From NCBI GenBank assembly GCA_900539345.1, contig UQBS01000083.1, forward strand, positions 1 through 9,416: 9,416 nucleotides of DNA, given 5' to 3'. Positions 1-6,655 of this stretch are shown in pieces (the stretch's first letter is position 1; the number at the start of each line of letters is the position of its first letter). Origin of the DNA: an uncultured Coriobacteriaceae bacterium. GTDB taxonomy: Bacteria > Actinomycetota > Coriobacteriia > Coriobacteriales > UMGS124. Below the pieces are notes generated by a model. That model saw only the letters and a list, made by a program, of their open reading frames with translations, was not told where the DNA came from and did no database searches. The translations under genes were made by a program, and so were the position numbers.

Positions 1-159
1 AAGAAAAAAGGCACGCGGATTGACGGGCGTGCCAAAACCCGACAGGGCCTCGGCAAATCCCGACGTGTGACCCACCAGCGTGCACCACGTGATATTGACG
101 GTCAAACCAATGGCCGCAAAAACCGCGCACAGATTAATGTCCCGTTTGGACATCGACAT
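1..159 (-). CDS. N-terminus of a membrane protein, probably a LuxR-family regulator (partial)
   Basis: The minus strand is open from ATG at 159 to the window edge, giving 53 codons that begin MSMSKRDINLCAVF. A purine-rich ribosome binding site (GGGGAGAGG on the minus strand) lies just upstream, so the start is well supported. Residues of roughly 8-30 are hydrophobic and would form one membrane helix; the rest of the protein is outside the window. In Eggerthellaceae, exported molybdoenzyme and cytochrome operons are often divergent from a LuxR-type regulator with a multi-helix membrane N-terminus, and this fragment fits that picture. The DNA-binding domain is not visible, so the family call is inference; it could also be a transporter. 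The gene is divergent from the cytochrome/molybdopterin operon and may control it. Confidence 0.55.
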   Translation of the reverse strand, partial: MSMSKRDINLCAVFAAIGLTVNITWCTLVGHTSGFAEALSGFGTPVNPRAFFL

Positions 160-547
160 GAGGCCTCTCCCCTGGCGCCCCGGCGCGCCACATACCCGCT
201 GACAGTACCCGGGCCCTCCCCCGTAACACTTAACCCTTGGTGACATTGTGCGCGAAACCACCAAAATTGTCCATTCACGTCTTTCAATCCCGCCATCGGC
301 GTAATTGTCAAGCGAATATGCCACCTACCAGCCCTTTTTCTTGATCCCCTGCAAATGTCACCCAGCGTCCAACCAAAATGGTTGATGCCCAAAACTGAAG
401 GAAACCTGGAAGTTCGCCCGCTTACGTTGATGGGGACCAGCCTGGTTTCTAGGTACTGTTCAGTAAAACGGGCACGAAAAAGAAGAACACAAGAGGAAGC
501 GCCGAGCGGCAGCCCGTGACTCGAGCGCAGAGGGAAAAGAGGGGAAC
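160..547. promoter_or_regulatory. 388-base intergenic regulatory region between divergent genes
   Basis: No convincing gene lies here. The region contains three short palindromes: CAACCA-AAA-TGGTTG at 370-384, ACCAG-C-CTGGT at 436-446, and TACTG-TT-CAGTA at 454-465. The sequence ACCAAAAT also occurs near 256 and again inside the first palindrome. TTGATG at 427-432 with TAGGTA 17 bases downstream is a weak candidate promoter for the rightward operon, and the third palindrome would sit on its -10 element. These are plausible operators for the divergent regulator, but that is inference from position and symmetry only. Confidence 0.4.
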
Positions 548-2230
548 ATGAGGAAGGCAACGAGGCGTGCAGCCACTGTCGCCGGCATGGTAGCCGTTCT
601 TGCGACGACGAGCGTCATGATGGCGCCGGCTTTCGCCGTCGACTCGGCCGCCACTGCCGCGGCGATCGTCCACACTGAGGTACCCGACGGCGACGCCGAG
701 TATCCCGGCAAGGAATACATCATCGACAACTACAACAAGTGGGACCAGATCGCGGTGGAGTACGCCCCCGAGATCCGTCAGCTCCCCAACGGCAAGCTCG
801 TCCAGCTGACCCCCACCGAGTACGAGTGCCCCCACTGGATGCAGCAAAGCTGGACGATCTCGTACAACACCTACTACCTCGACGCCGACAACAAGGGCTG
901 CCTGTCGTGCCACTATGATCTGAACCAACTGATCATGGACATGCCCTACCGTCACGCCACGCTGCCCAACAAGGCCCTCGAGACCTACAGCGACGTCAAC
1001 CAGTGCATCTCCTGCCACCGCGACAACGGCGACGAGTTCGGCCGCCTGATTCACGGCATCCACGAGCACTCCCGCAACGCCGACACGTTCAAGGCCATGG
1101 GCGGCGACTGTGGCTCCTGCCACTCCGCCACGGGCGACGGCCAGGGCATGCAGCTCTGGGACAACGTGAAGTACAAGGCTCTGGGCGACAGCATCACGAC
1201 CATCGAGAACGTTGAGGGCAACTTCAGCGTCACGCAGGACAAGGTCCAGAGCATGGACGAGCTCTACAGCTACGACTTCGTCCACGGCTACTACGACCAC
1301 ATGCGCTACGCATGCAGCGCCGCGGCCCTCGACCTCGAGCTCCCCATGAGCATGATGGAGGAGTGGACCATCACCATCGAGGGCAACGTGCCCGAGCCCT
1401 ACACCGCCAAGCTCGTCGACCTCATCGCCGAGGCCGAGGAGGCCGGCGTCGTGGTGACGAAGCCCTCCAAGATGGTCTGCGACCTCAACCCCGTCGGCGG
1501 CGGCGGCATCGGCCAGACCGAGATCACCGGCATCCCCGTGAGCTGGCTCATCGAGAAGGCCGGCGGCATGCTCGAGGGCACCAACTCCATCCGCTGCGTC
1601 CGCGCCGACGGCTCCTCCAAGAACGGCGTCATGGTCTCCAAGCTTCCCGAGGAGTACCTGGTCTACAAGATGGACGGCCAGTACCTCGACGCCAGCCGCG
1701 GCTTCCCCTGCACCAACTGGGTCGAGGGCTACGACGCCCAGGTCTTCAGCAAGCAGCCTTCCGGCTACATCGTCTCCACCGACGACATGAGCAAGGGCCG
1801 CGACTGCGGTCAGAAGAACAAGGACGGCGAGCACATCAACCGCCCGAACGCCACGATCTGCGGCACGCCTGAGGGCCTCATCATCGAGACCGGCAAGCCC
1901 TACACCTTCCAGGGCTACGCCGACGCCTTCGATCACCACGTCGAGACGATCGAGTTCTCGATGGACCACGGCAACACCTGGACCGCTTACGAGGTCGGCG
2001 AGTACGACGTCAACAAGTGGCTCTGGTGGACCTTCGAGTGGACGCCCGAGGAGAACGGCGCCTACTGCCTGATGGTGCGCGCCACCACCCAGGAGGGCGA
2101 GGTCAGCTTCAGCACGCACGAGGTCATGGTCAACGCCAAGTCCGTCCTGCCCTCGGCTGACGAGGTCGTCCGCTTCGGCGACTACGACCTGCCGATCCAA
2201 TACTCCACCGGCCTTGAGAACAACGAGTAG
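548..2230 (+). CDS. Exported triheme cytochrome c / sulfite-oxidase-fold molybdopterin oxidoreductase fusion
   Basis: This 560-residue protein starts with a signal peptide (about residues 1-30, ending APAFA). A cytochrome region follows with three c-type heme motifs: CLSCH at 118-122, CISCH at 153-157 and CGSCH at 188-192. From about 275 to 420 it resembles the oxidoreductase molybdopterin-binding domain of the sulfite oxidase family; C311, followed by a glycine-rich loop and the TGIPVSWL segment, fits the position of the molybdenum-ligand cysteine. From about 449 to 540 it resembles the Mo-co oxidoreductase dimerisation domain (FSMDHGNTW motif). It is probably an extracytoplasmic redox enzyme passing electrons through its hemes; the substrate cannot be read from sequence. 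A purine-rich site (GAGGGG, 539-544) precedes ATG 548. The signal has an RR pair at residues 6-7 but no clear Tat consensus, odd for a molybdoenzyme. It forms an operon with the next gene, 12 bases downstream. Confidence 0.85.
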   Translation: MRKATRRAATVAGMVAVLATTSVMMAPAFAVDSAATAAAIVHTEVPDGDAEYPGKEYIIDNYNKWDQIAVEYAPEIRQLPNGKLVQLTPTEYECPHWMQQSWTISYNTYYLDADNKGCLSCHYDLNQLIMDMPYRHATLPNKALETYSDVNQCISCHRDNGDEFGRLIHGIHEHSRNADTFKAMGGDCGSCHSATGDGQGMQLWDNVKYKALGDSITTIENVEGNFSVTQDKVQSMDELYSYDFVHGYYDHMRYACSAAALDLELPMSMMEEWTITIEGNVPEPYTAKLVDLIAEAEEAGVVVTKPSKMVCDLNPVGGGGIGQTEITGIPVSWLIEKAGGMLEGTNSIRCVRADGSSKNGVMVSKLPEEYLVYKMDGQYLDASRGFPCTNWVEGYDAQVFSKQPSGYIVSTDDMSKGRDCGQKNKDGEHINRPNATICGTPEGLIIETGKPYTFQGYADAFDHHVETIEFSMDHGNTWTAYEVGEYDVNKWLWWTFEWTPEENGAYCLMVRATTQEGEVSFSTHEVMVNAKSVLPSADEVVRFGDYDLPIQYSTGLENNE

Positions 2231-2242
2231 AAGGAGCCCCCG

Positions 2243-3295
2243 ATGAAGAAGAACATCCTCGCCGCCGGTGCGGCCAGCAGCGCCCTGCTGCTCGGCGTGG
2301 CTGGCATGGCCCTCGCCAACGGCGCCGGCGCCGACAGCCAGGCCGCCGACAACGCCGAGCCCCAGGACTCCAACCACGTCCTCACGCTCGAGGAGGCCGA
2401 CTACGTCAAGGTCCCCAACCTGCAGGGCGCCTTCTCGTTCAACCAGGAGGGCGTGACCCCCAACGACGACCTCTTCAACGTCTTCGGCACCGCCATCACC
2501 TCGATGTGCTCCAAGCCCGCCAACGAGCTCGTCGCCCCCGGCGCCCACGGCGCCGAGGCCACCTACTTCATCAACGTGGGCGGCAACATCAAGAAGAGCT
2601 TCACGGTGAACCTCGCCGAGATGGAGGACCAGTCGGTCATGGACACCGTGGCGTGCTCCTGCGCCACCGGCGCCCCCTTCGGCCAGGCCGCCGTCGTGGG
2701 CGTGCCCCTGGCAGCCGTCGTGAACATGGCCGAGCTCGACGAGGGCGTCAACACCCTCACCGCCTACGGCACCGACGGCTTCGGCGAGCCCATGCCCCTG
2801 CGCTACGCTCTCGAGCACGACGCCATGCTCGTCTACGAAGTGAACGGCGAGAGGCTGCGCAGCGAGGAGGGCCCCTCCGCCCAGCTCTGGATGCCCGAGA
2901 CCGTCGCGCGCTACTTCACGCGCAACATCGTCGACATCAAGCTCACCGCCGAGAAGGCCGAGCCCGACATGCAGAGCGTTGACCCCATGTGGCGCAACAA
3001 GGTCGAGATCATGAACAGCACCGACGGCTGCGTGTTCCTGGCCGGCAACTCCATCACCTTCGAGGGCGTCGCCGACGACCTGGGCAGCCCCATCGAGGCA
3101 GTCGAGTTCTCCTTCGACGGCGGACAGACCTGGACCGAGTGCTCCACCGAGGGCGCCACGGCCGACCGCTGGGTCAACTGGCGCTTCGAGACCTCCTTCG
3201 ACCAGGCCGGCGACTACAAGATGATCGTCCGTGCCCGCACGGCCGACGGCGTCGTCTCCCCCGTCGAGGCCAGCCTGACTTTCCACGTCATCTAG
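2243..3295 (+). CDS. Exported sulfite-oxidase-fold (molybdopterin-type) protein
   Basis: This is a 350-residue protein with an N-terminal signal peptide (about residues 1-25, MKKNILAAG to MALA). The start is set by AAGGAG at 2231-2236, directly after the upstream stop codon, so it is co-transcribed with the cytochrome fusion gene. Residues about 55-240 look like a reduced molybdopterin-binding domain of the sulfite oxidase family. C138 and C140 in the ACSCATG segment lie where the Mo-ligand cysteine is expected, followed by VVGVPL, which parallels TGIPV in the upstream protein. Residues about 268-345 resemble the Mo-co dimerisation domain (FSFDGGQTW). There are no heme motifs. It is probably the partner subunit of the upstream protein, or a divergent paralog of it. 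The signal has KK rather than RR, so Sec export is more likely than Tat, which leaves open whether it binds molybdopterin at all. Confidence 0.78.
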   Translation: MKKNILAAGAASSALLLGVAGMALANGAGADSQAADNAEPQDSNHVLTLEEADYVKVPNLQGAFSFNQEGVTPNDDLFNVFGTAITSMCSKPANELVAPGAHGAEATYFINVGGNIKKSFTVNLAEMEDQSVMDTVACSCATGAPFGQAAVVGVPLAAVVNMAELDEGVNTLTAYGTDGFGEPMPLRYALEHDAMLVYEVNGERLRSEEGPSAQLWMPETVARYFTRNIVDIKLTAEKAEPDMQSVDPMWRNKVEIMNSTDGCVFLAGNSITFEGVADDLGSPIEAVEFSFDGGQTWTECSTEGATADRWVNWRFETSFDQAGDYKMIVRARTADGVVSPVEASLTFHVI

Positions 3296-3351
3296 GAATC
3301 AGACCTTAAGGTGCGCTCCGGCGCAACCACGCAGGCTCACATGCCCTGACG

Positions 3352-3388
3352 AAGAGGGGGCGGACCACATGGTCCGCCCCCTCTTTTC
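3352..3388 (+). terminator. Strong intrinsic terminator of the cytochrome/molybdopterin operon
   Basis: A perfect 16-bp stem pairs 3352-3367 with 3370-3385 around the palindromic centre GGACCACATGGTCC. The 3' arm runs into TTTTCGTTT. It lies 56 bases after the operon stop codon. The A-rich start of the left arm means it could also work on the minus strand. Confidence 0.9.
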
Positions 3389-3394
3389 GTTTGG

Positions 3395-3970
3395 CTTCAC
3401 TCTGTGGACGCCCTCGACCTGCAGCGCCTCATTCGCGTGGTGCCCAAGCCGGTCATCGCCATGGTCAACGGTTATGCCGTGGGCGGCGGCCACGTGCTGC
3501 ACATCCTGTGCGACCTGACCATCGCGGCGGACACCGCCATGTTCGGACAGACCGGCCCCAGGGTGGGCAGCTTCGACGCGGGCTACGGCGCAGACTATCT
3601 GGCCAACATCGTGGGCCAGAAGAAGGCGCGCGAGATCTGGTACCTGTGCCGCCTGTATAGCGCCCAGGAAGCCCTGGAGATGGGTCTGGTCAACAAGGTC
3701 GTCCCCTTTGACCAGCTGGAAGCCGAGTGTGTGGACTGGGCTCGTCAGATGCTCAAGCACAGCGCCACGGCTCTGCGTTTCATGAAGGCCTCCTTCAACG
3801 CCGCCACCGACGGCCTGGCAGGCCTGCAACTGCTCGCGGGCGACGCGACGCTTCTGTACTACACGACCGACGAGGCCAAGGAGGGCCGCGACGCCTTCAA
3901 GGAAAAGCGCGACCCCGACTTCAGCAAGTACCCCAAGCGACGTGTCTGCTACGAAACAATTGTCTTGTAA
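3395..3970 (+). pseudogene. menB: 5'-truncated menB (1,4-dihydroxy-2-naphthoyl-CoA synthase)
   Basis: The reading frame matches the last two thirds of MenB, the crotonase-fold enzyme that closes the second ring in menaquinone synthesis. Characteristic segments are LDLQRLIRVVPKPV, GYAVGGGHVLH, FGQTGPRVGSFDAGYG, KKAREIWYLCR and TTDEAKEGRDAF. MenB is normally about 275-300 residues; roughly 100 N-terminal residues are missing, including the first half of the CoA-binding and oxyanion region. Homology begins only at about 3395-3404, right after the terminator stem, and the frame meets a stop at 3347. The only nearby start is GTG 3404, without a ribosome binding site. The C-terminus ends in an unusual tail (about nine residues, RVCYETIVL) overlapping the end of the convergent HxlR gene. 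It is most likely a remnant; a functional menB would have to lie elsewhere. Confidence 0.85.
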
Positions 3971-4275
3971 TAAGCGCCGAAGTCTGCGAGCGAGTCCACG
4001 ACGGGCATCATCTGGCGACCGAGCTCGGTGAGGCCATACTCAACGCGGGGAGGATTTTCGCCATAGTCATGGCGAAAGACCAGCCCATCATCCTCCATCT
4101 GCCGCAGGCTGTCGGTAAGCACCTTCTGGGAGATCCCCTCGAGGTCGCGGCGCAACTCGTTGAAACGCCAGGGGCGTTCGCGCAAGTTACGGATAATGAG
4201 CAGCTTCCACTTACCGCCGATGAGCGCTACCGCCGTCGCGACCGGACACTCCGGAAGCTCCTCTTTCGCCATCAT
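3949..4275 (-). CDS. HxlR-family transcriptional regulator
   Basis: This encodes a 108-residue winged-helix protein covering almost the whole HxlR domain: CPVATAVALIGGKWKLLII, RFNELRRDLEGISQKVL, LRQMEDDGLV, and PPRVEYGLTELG. The start at 4275 is preferred over the in-frame ATG at 4299 because a strong AAGGAGGT site (minus strand, about 4286-4293) lies between them at correct spacing for 4275. C10 is the only cysteine and sits just before the first helix. HxlR members of the YodB/HypR type use an N-terminal cysteine to sense quinones, aldehydes or disulfide stress, so redox or electrophile sensing is a reasonable inference. The gene is divergent from the cupin gene at 4427, its likely target, and overlaps the menB remnant by 22 bases at the 3' end. 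Confidence 0.88.
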   Translation of the reverse strand: MMAKEELPECPVATAVALIGGKWKLLIIRNLRERPWRFNELRRDLEGISQKVLTDSLRQMEDDGLVFRHDYGENPPRVEYGLTELGRQMMPVVDSLADFGAYYKTIVS

Positions 4276-4316
4276 GGGAGACCCGACCTCCTTGATCATA
4301 CCGGTTTCACAAAAAG

Positions 4317-4342
4317 GTACGCAGTTACAAATATGTGCGTAC
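4317..4342. promoter_or_regulatory. Candidate HxlR operator (inverted repeat)
   Basis: GTACGCA at 4317-4323 and TGCGTAC at 4336-4342 form a perfect 7-bp inverted repeat with a 12-base AT-rich spacer. It lies between the divergent HxlR and cupin genes, just upstream of the cupin -35 element. HxlR proteins are dimers that bind such dyads near their own promoters. Assignment to this regulator is inference. Confidence 0.5.
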
Positions 4343-4348
4343 TCGCAT

Positions 4349-4376
4349 TTGCACGTGCTTTAGCGTTGAATATATC
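4349..4376 (+). promoter_or_regulatory. Candidate promoter of the cupin gene
   Basis: TTGCAC (4349-4354) and TATATC (4371-4376) are separated by 16 bases and match the -35 and -10 consensus well for a GC-rich genome. Transcription would start near 4383 and give a leader of about 45 bases before ATG 4427. Confidence 0.5.
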
Positions 4377-4426
4377 TCACGCAGGAAATGCCTGCAAGGT
4401 ACATCGACCCCAAGAGAGGATCCATT

Positions 4427-4780
4427 ATGGCTAATTATGCAAAGACCAACGTCGGCAATGAGGGCCGCGTCGAGCTGCACGAAGTGCTCGGGCTTACCGG
4501 GGCAGAGGTGAGTGTCAACAACCTTCCCGCCGGCGCTGGCGTTCCGTTCGTCCATGCACACAAGGAAAACGAGGAGATCTATGGCGTGCTCGCGGGCGCC
4601 GGCTCTGCCACGATCGACGGTGAGGATATCGAGCTTGCGGCCGGCGATTGGCTGCGCATTTCCCCCGCTGCGCACCGCCAGTTCCGTGCCGCGGCCGACT
4701 CGGGCATCACGTACGTCTGCATCCAGGTCAAGCAGGGATCCCTCGACGCCTTCACGGCCGACGACGCCATCATGTGCTAA
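4427..4780 (+). CDS. Single-domain cupin protein
   Basis: This is a 117-residue small beta-barrel protein of the cupin superfamily. ATG 4427 is chosen over the earlier in-frame ATG at 4388 because GAGAGGA (4414-4420) is placed six bases before it. Cupin motif 1 is visible as H43-x-H45-x3-E49 in the segment FVHAHKENEEIYGVLAG, and motif 2 as GDWLRISPAAH with H83, giving the usual His-His-Glu-His metal site. There is no signal peptide, so it is cytoplasmic. Such stand-alone cupins act as small dioxygenases, isomerases or ligand sensors; the substrate is unknown. Divergence from an HxlR regulator suggests induction by electrophile, quinone or redox stress, which is inference. Confidence 0.87.
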   Translation: MANYAKTNVGNEGRVELHEVLGLTGAEVSVNNLPAGAGVPFVHAHKENEEIYGVLAGAGSATIDGEDIELAAGDWLRISPAAHRQFRAAADSGITYVCIQVKQGSLDAFTADDAIMC

Positions 4781-4791
4781 TTCGCGATCAA

Positions 4792-4835
4792 TGCGCAAGG
4801 GGCCAACGAGGCCCCGCCCGTTGGCCCCTTGCGCA
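4792..4835 (+). terminator. Perfect 17-bp hairpin after the cupin gene (terminator-like, no U-tract)
   Basis: The arms 4792-4808 and 4819-4835 are exact reverse complements (TGCGCAAGGGGCCAACG and its complement) around a 10-base loop. It begins 11 bases after the cupin stop codon. Neither strand shows a T-run after the stem, so it is not a classic intrinsic terminator, although position and stability suggest termination or mRNA 3'-end protection. An alternative inner hairpin pairs GGGGCC (4799-4804) with GGCCCC in the loop (4810-4815). Confidence 0.6.
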
Positions 4836-4950
4836 AATCTACTGGCGCAAAACCGCCTCACATCCCAGCCAACGTCGCGCAAAAGAGGCGGAGGCGCTTC
4901 GTCGGTTCCGGGAACAAAAGCCGAGGCAGTTACAAAAAATCACCTCGAAC

Positions 4951-5544
4951 TCAGGGCGTTGAGCTTTCATTTTGCCCCAAAGAGCACGACGGGTCATGAG
5001 AATCACAAAGAGCAGAGAGCGCCTGCAGGCCCCCTTCGGAATAGACGCCGAGCAGCTCCTGCGCATGGGCGAACTCAGGCCCCCGCCTCCAACCGAGCAG
5101 GCGGTTGACTGCGAGATTTCCCTGGACGTTGTGGACGAAGAGCAGATGGGCGTCCTCGCACGAAAGCCCGGTCTTCTCCATAATCGAGGGAACCATCTGC
5201 TCAGCGCCGCGCTCGACGACGCGCTGTGCCACGCGGGCGTACGCATCGTCATCCGAATAGAGCAGGTAATAGTCATCGTTTGCCGGCGGGCGCTGGCAGA
5301 GGGCCCCTGCCTCCGCTCCTTCGAGTGGGGGCGCTGCCGCCAGGGCCTCGTCGATAAGCGCGTCAAGCAGCACGAACTTGTCCTCGTAGTGCAGATAGAA
5401 CGTGCCTCGGTTGATATCGGCACGGCGGCAGATATCCGCCACCGTCATCTTCGCGAAGCCGACCTCGGCCAGCAGCGCGAAGAACGCCTCCCGTATGACC
5501 GAGAGCGTATAGCGTCGGCGACGATCGATCTTCCCCGCTTCCAT
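4951..5544 (-). CDS. TetR/AcrR-family transcriptional regulator
   Basis: This is a 197-residue regulator. ATG 5544 is preferred because GGAGGAG on the minus strand immediately precedes it, while the longer frame would need TTG at 5571. Residues about 12-60 form a typical TetR DNA-binding domain: RYTLSVIREAFFALLAEVGF, then the helix-turn-helix MTVADICRRADINRGTFYLHY at about 33-53. The C-terminal part (about 65-197) is a helical ligand-binding domain without recognisable specificity; a TetR_C-like MVPSIM...FVHNVQGNL segment is visible. It is divergent from the sirtuin-like cluster, whose promoter region it shares, and so is the likely regulator of that cluster or of itself. The ligand is unknown. 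Confidence 0.9.
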   Translation of the reverse strand: MEAGKIDRRRRYTLSVIREAFFALLAEVGFAKMTVADICRRADINRGTFYLHYEDKFVLLDALIDEALAAAPPLEGAEAGALCQRPPANDDYYLLYSDDDAYARVAQRVVERGAEQMVPSIMEKTGLSCEDAHLLFVHNVQGNLAVNRLLGWRRGPEFAHAQELLGVYSEGGLQALSALCDSHDPSCSLGQNESSTP

Positions 5545-5637
5545 GGCTCCTCCAATTGCACCGCTCAACAATACCCAGCAGCCGCTCGTTTATCGACAGC
5601 GCCTCGAAGCTGTTCATTGCTCTCACGTAAATCGACA

Positions 5638-5687
5638 TTGATACTGTTTATAGGCACCTGTTCATTATAGCTGAAAGAGAGTATCAA
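5638..5687. promoter_or_regulatory. Divergent promoter region with inverted repeat between TetR and sirtuin genes
   Basis: TTGATACT (5638-5645) and AGTATCAA (5680-5687) are an exact 8-bp inverted repeat. Between them lies a perfect minus-strand TATAAT (forward ATTATA, 5664-5669), a good -10 for the TetR gene. The left arm contains TTGATA, a good -35 for rightward transcription, with a weak -10 near 5661-5668. The right arm abuts GTG 5688. CTGTTCATT also occurs twice (5610-5618 and 5658-5666). Control by the TetR protein is inference. Confidence 0.45.
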
Positions 5688-6652
5688 GTGACTTCGTACG
5701 AGCAGCTCGTTGTCGAGCTCACCGACCAATCGTTTTTCCATCAGGCAGTCTATCGAAACGGCAGCACACCCTATGAACTGAGTGATTGCAAGCCCGCCCC
5801 CTAAGAACAGCAGATCGAAACGTTTGCCCGCATGGTCGAGGAGGCCGATTGTGTGCTTGTGGGCGGGGCCTCCGGGCTCTCCGCGGCGGGCGGCGGCGAC
5901 TTCTACTACGAGGACAACGCGACCTATCGCAGGCATTTCGGCAAATTCGCCGAGCGCTACGGTTTCAGGGGCGCTTTTGAAGGGTCGTCCTACCGCTGGC
6001 CACCGCCGAGTCGCGCTGGGGCTACCTTGCCACCTTCCTCGACACCACGCTCAACGCCCCGCTGCGCGAGCCCTACAAGAACCTCGACGCCATTCTTGCC
6101 GAGAAGGACTTCTTCGTGCTCACCACCAACCAAGACACGCAGTTCATGAAAATCTACCCTTGGGAGAAGGTGGCCGAGATCCAAGGCGACCACCGCTTCT
6201 TCCAGTGCTCCCGTTGCTGCACCGACGAGGTGTGGGACGCGATCGGACCAGTCTCCCGCATGGTAGAGGCCATGGGGGACGGACTAGAGGTTCCAACGGA
6301 GCTCGTGCCGCGCTGCCCACACTGCGGAGCCGAGGCGTTCCCCTGGGTTCGAGGCTACGGCAACTTCCTGCAGGGCAAACTCTATGAAGAGCAGTACCGC
6401 AAGGTATCCGACTGGCTCGACGCGCACGCGCGGCAGAAAATCCTTTTTCTTGAACTGGGCGTGGGCCGCATGACGCCTGCGTTTATCCAGGAGCCGTTCT
6501 GGGCCCTCACGGCGCAGATGCCGCAGGCTGGCTACATCGCCGTGAACAACAAGACGCAGTTCCTCCCCCGCGCGATCGAGGATCGGGGGCTCGCCGTTCG
6601 TGCCGATATCGCCGACGTGCTCGCCGACGTGCGCAAGACGCTGGGGAGGTAG
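5688..6652 (+). pseudogene. Class M-like sirtuin (SirTM-type), disrupted by a stop codon and a frameshift
   Basis: From GTG 5688, preceded by AGAGAG, one frame runs 38 codons (VTSYEQLVVELTDQSFF...), meets TAA at 5802-5804, then continues in the same frame into a sirtuin start (EQQIETFARMVEEADCVLVGGASGLSAAGG). At about 5999-6002 the frame must move back by one base to continue as TAESRWGYLATFL; a single deleted base inside a proline codon restores perfect alignment with the paralog at 7342. The remainder has the class M hallmarks: VLTTNQDTQ, glutamine in EIQGDH where other sirtuins have the catalytic histidine, and zinc cysteines CSRCC (6206-6220) and CPHCG (6314-6328). Both lesions point to a pseudogene, although a sequencing error could explain either. 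The stop at 6650-6652 overlaps the ribosome binding region of the next gene. Confidence 0.75.
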
Positions 6653-6655
6653 CGC

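Noticed and set aside
102..560. A 152-codon minus-strand open frame over the left intergenic region
   Set aside because: It overlaps the supported start of the membrane protein and the operon promoter region, and the translation shows no family signal.
449..3286. A 945-codon minus-strand open frame opposite the redox operon
   Set aside because: Its composition is repetitive in Val, Gly, Ala, Asp, Leu and His, as expected for the antisense of GC-rich codons; the plus strand holds two proteins with clear domains, heme motifs and ribosome binding sites.
4276..4299. Extended start of the HxlR gene at 4299
   Set aside because: The strong ribosome binding site lies inside this extension and is correctly spaced for ATG 4275.
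4831..4884. Three copies of GCGCAAA (4831, 4846, 4877) as a repeat array
   Set aside because: The copies are short and irregularly spaced, with no conserved spacer or repeat length; this does not support a CRISPR or iteron array.
4972..5670. A 232-codon plus-strand frame opposite the TetR gene
   Set aside because: The minus strand has an unmistakable TetR helix-turn-helix; the plus translation has no recognisable domain.
5802..5804. Programmed readthrough of the TAA in the first sirtuin gene
   Set aside because: TAA is rarely used for recoding, no supporting stem or context is evident, and the same gene has an independent frameshift, so gene decay is simpler.
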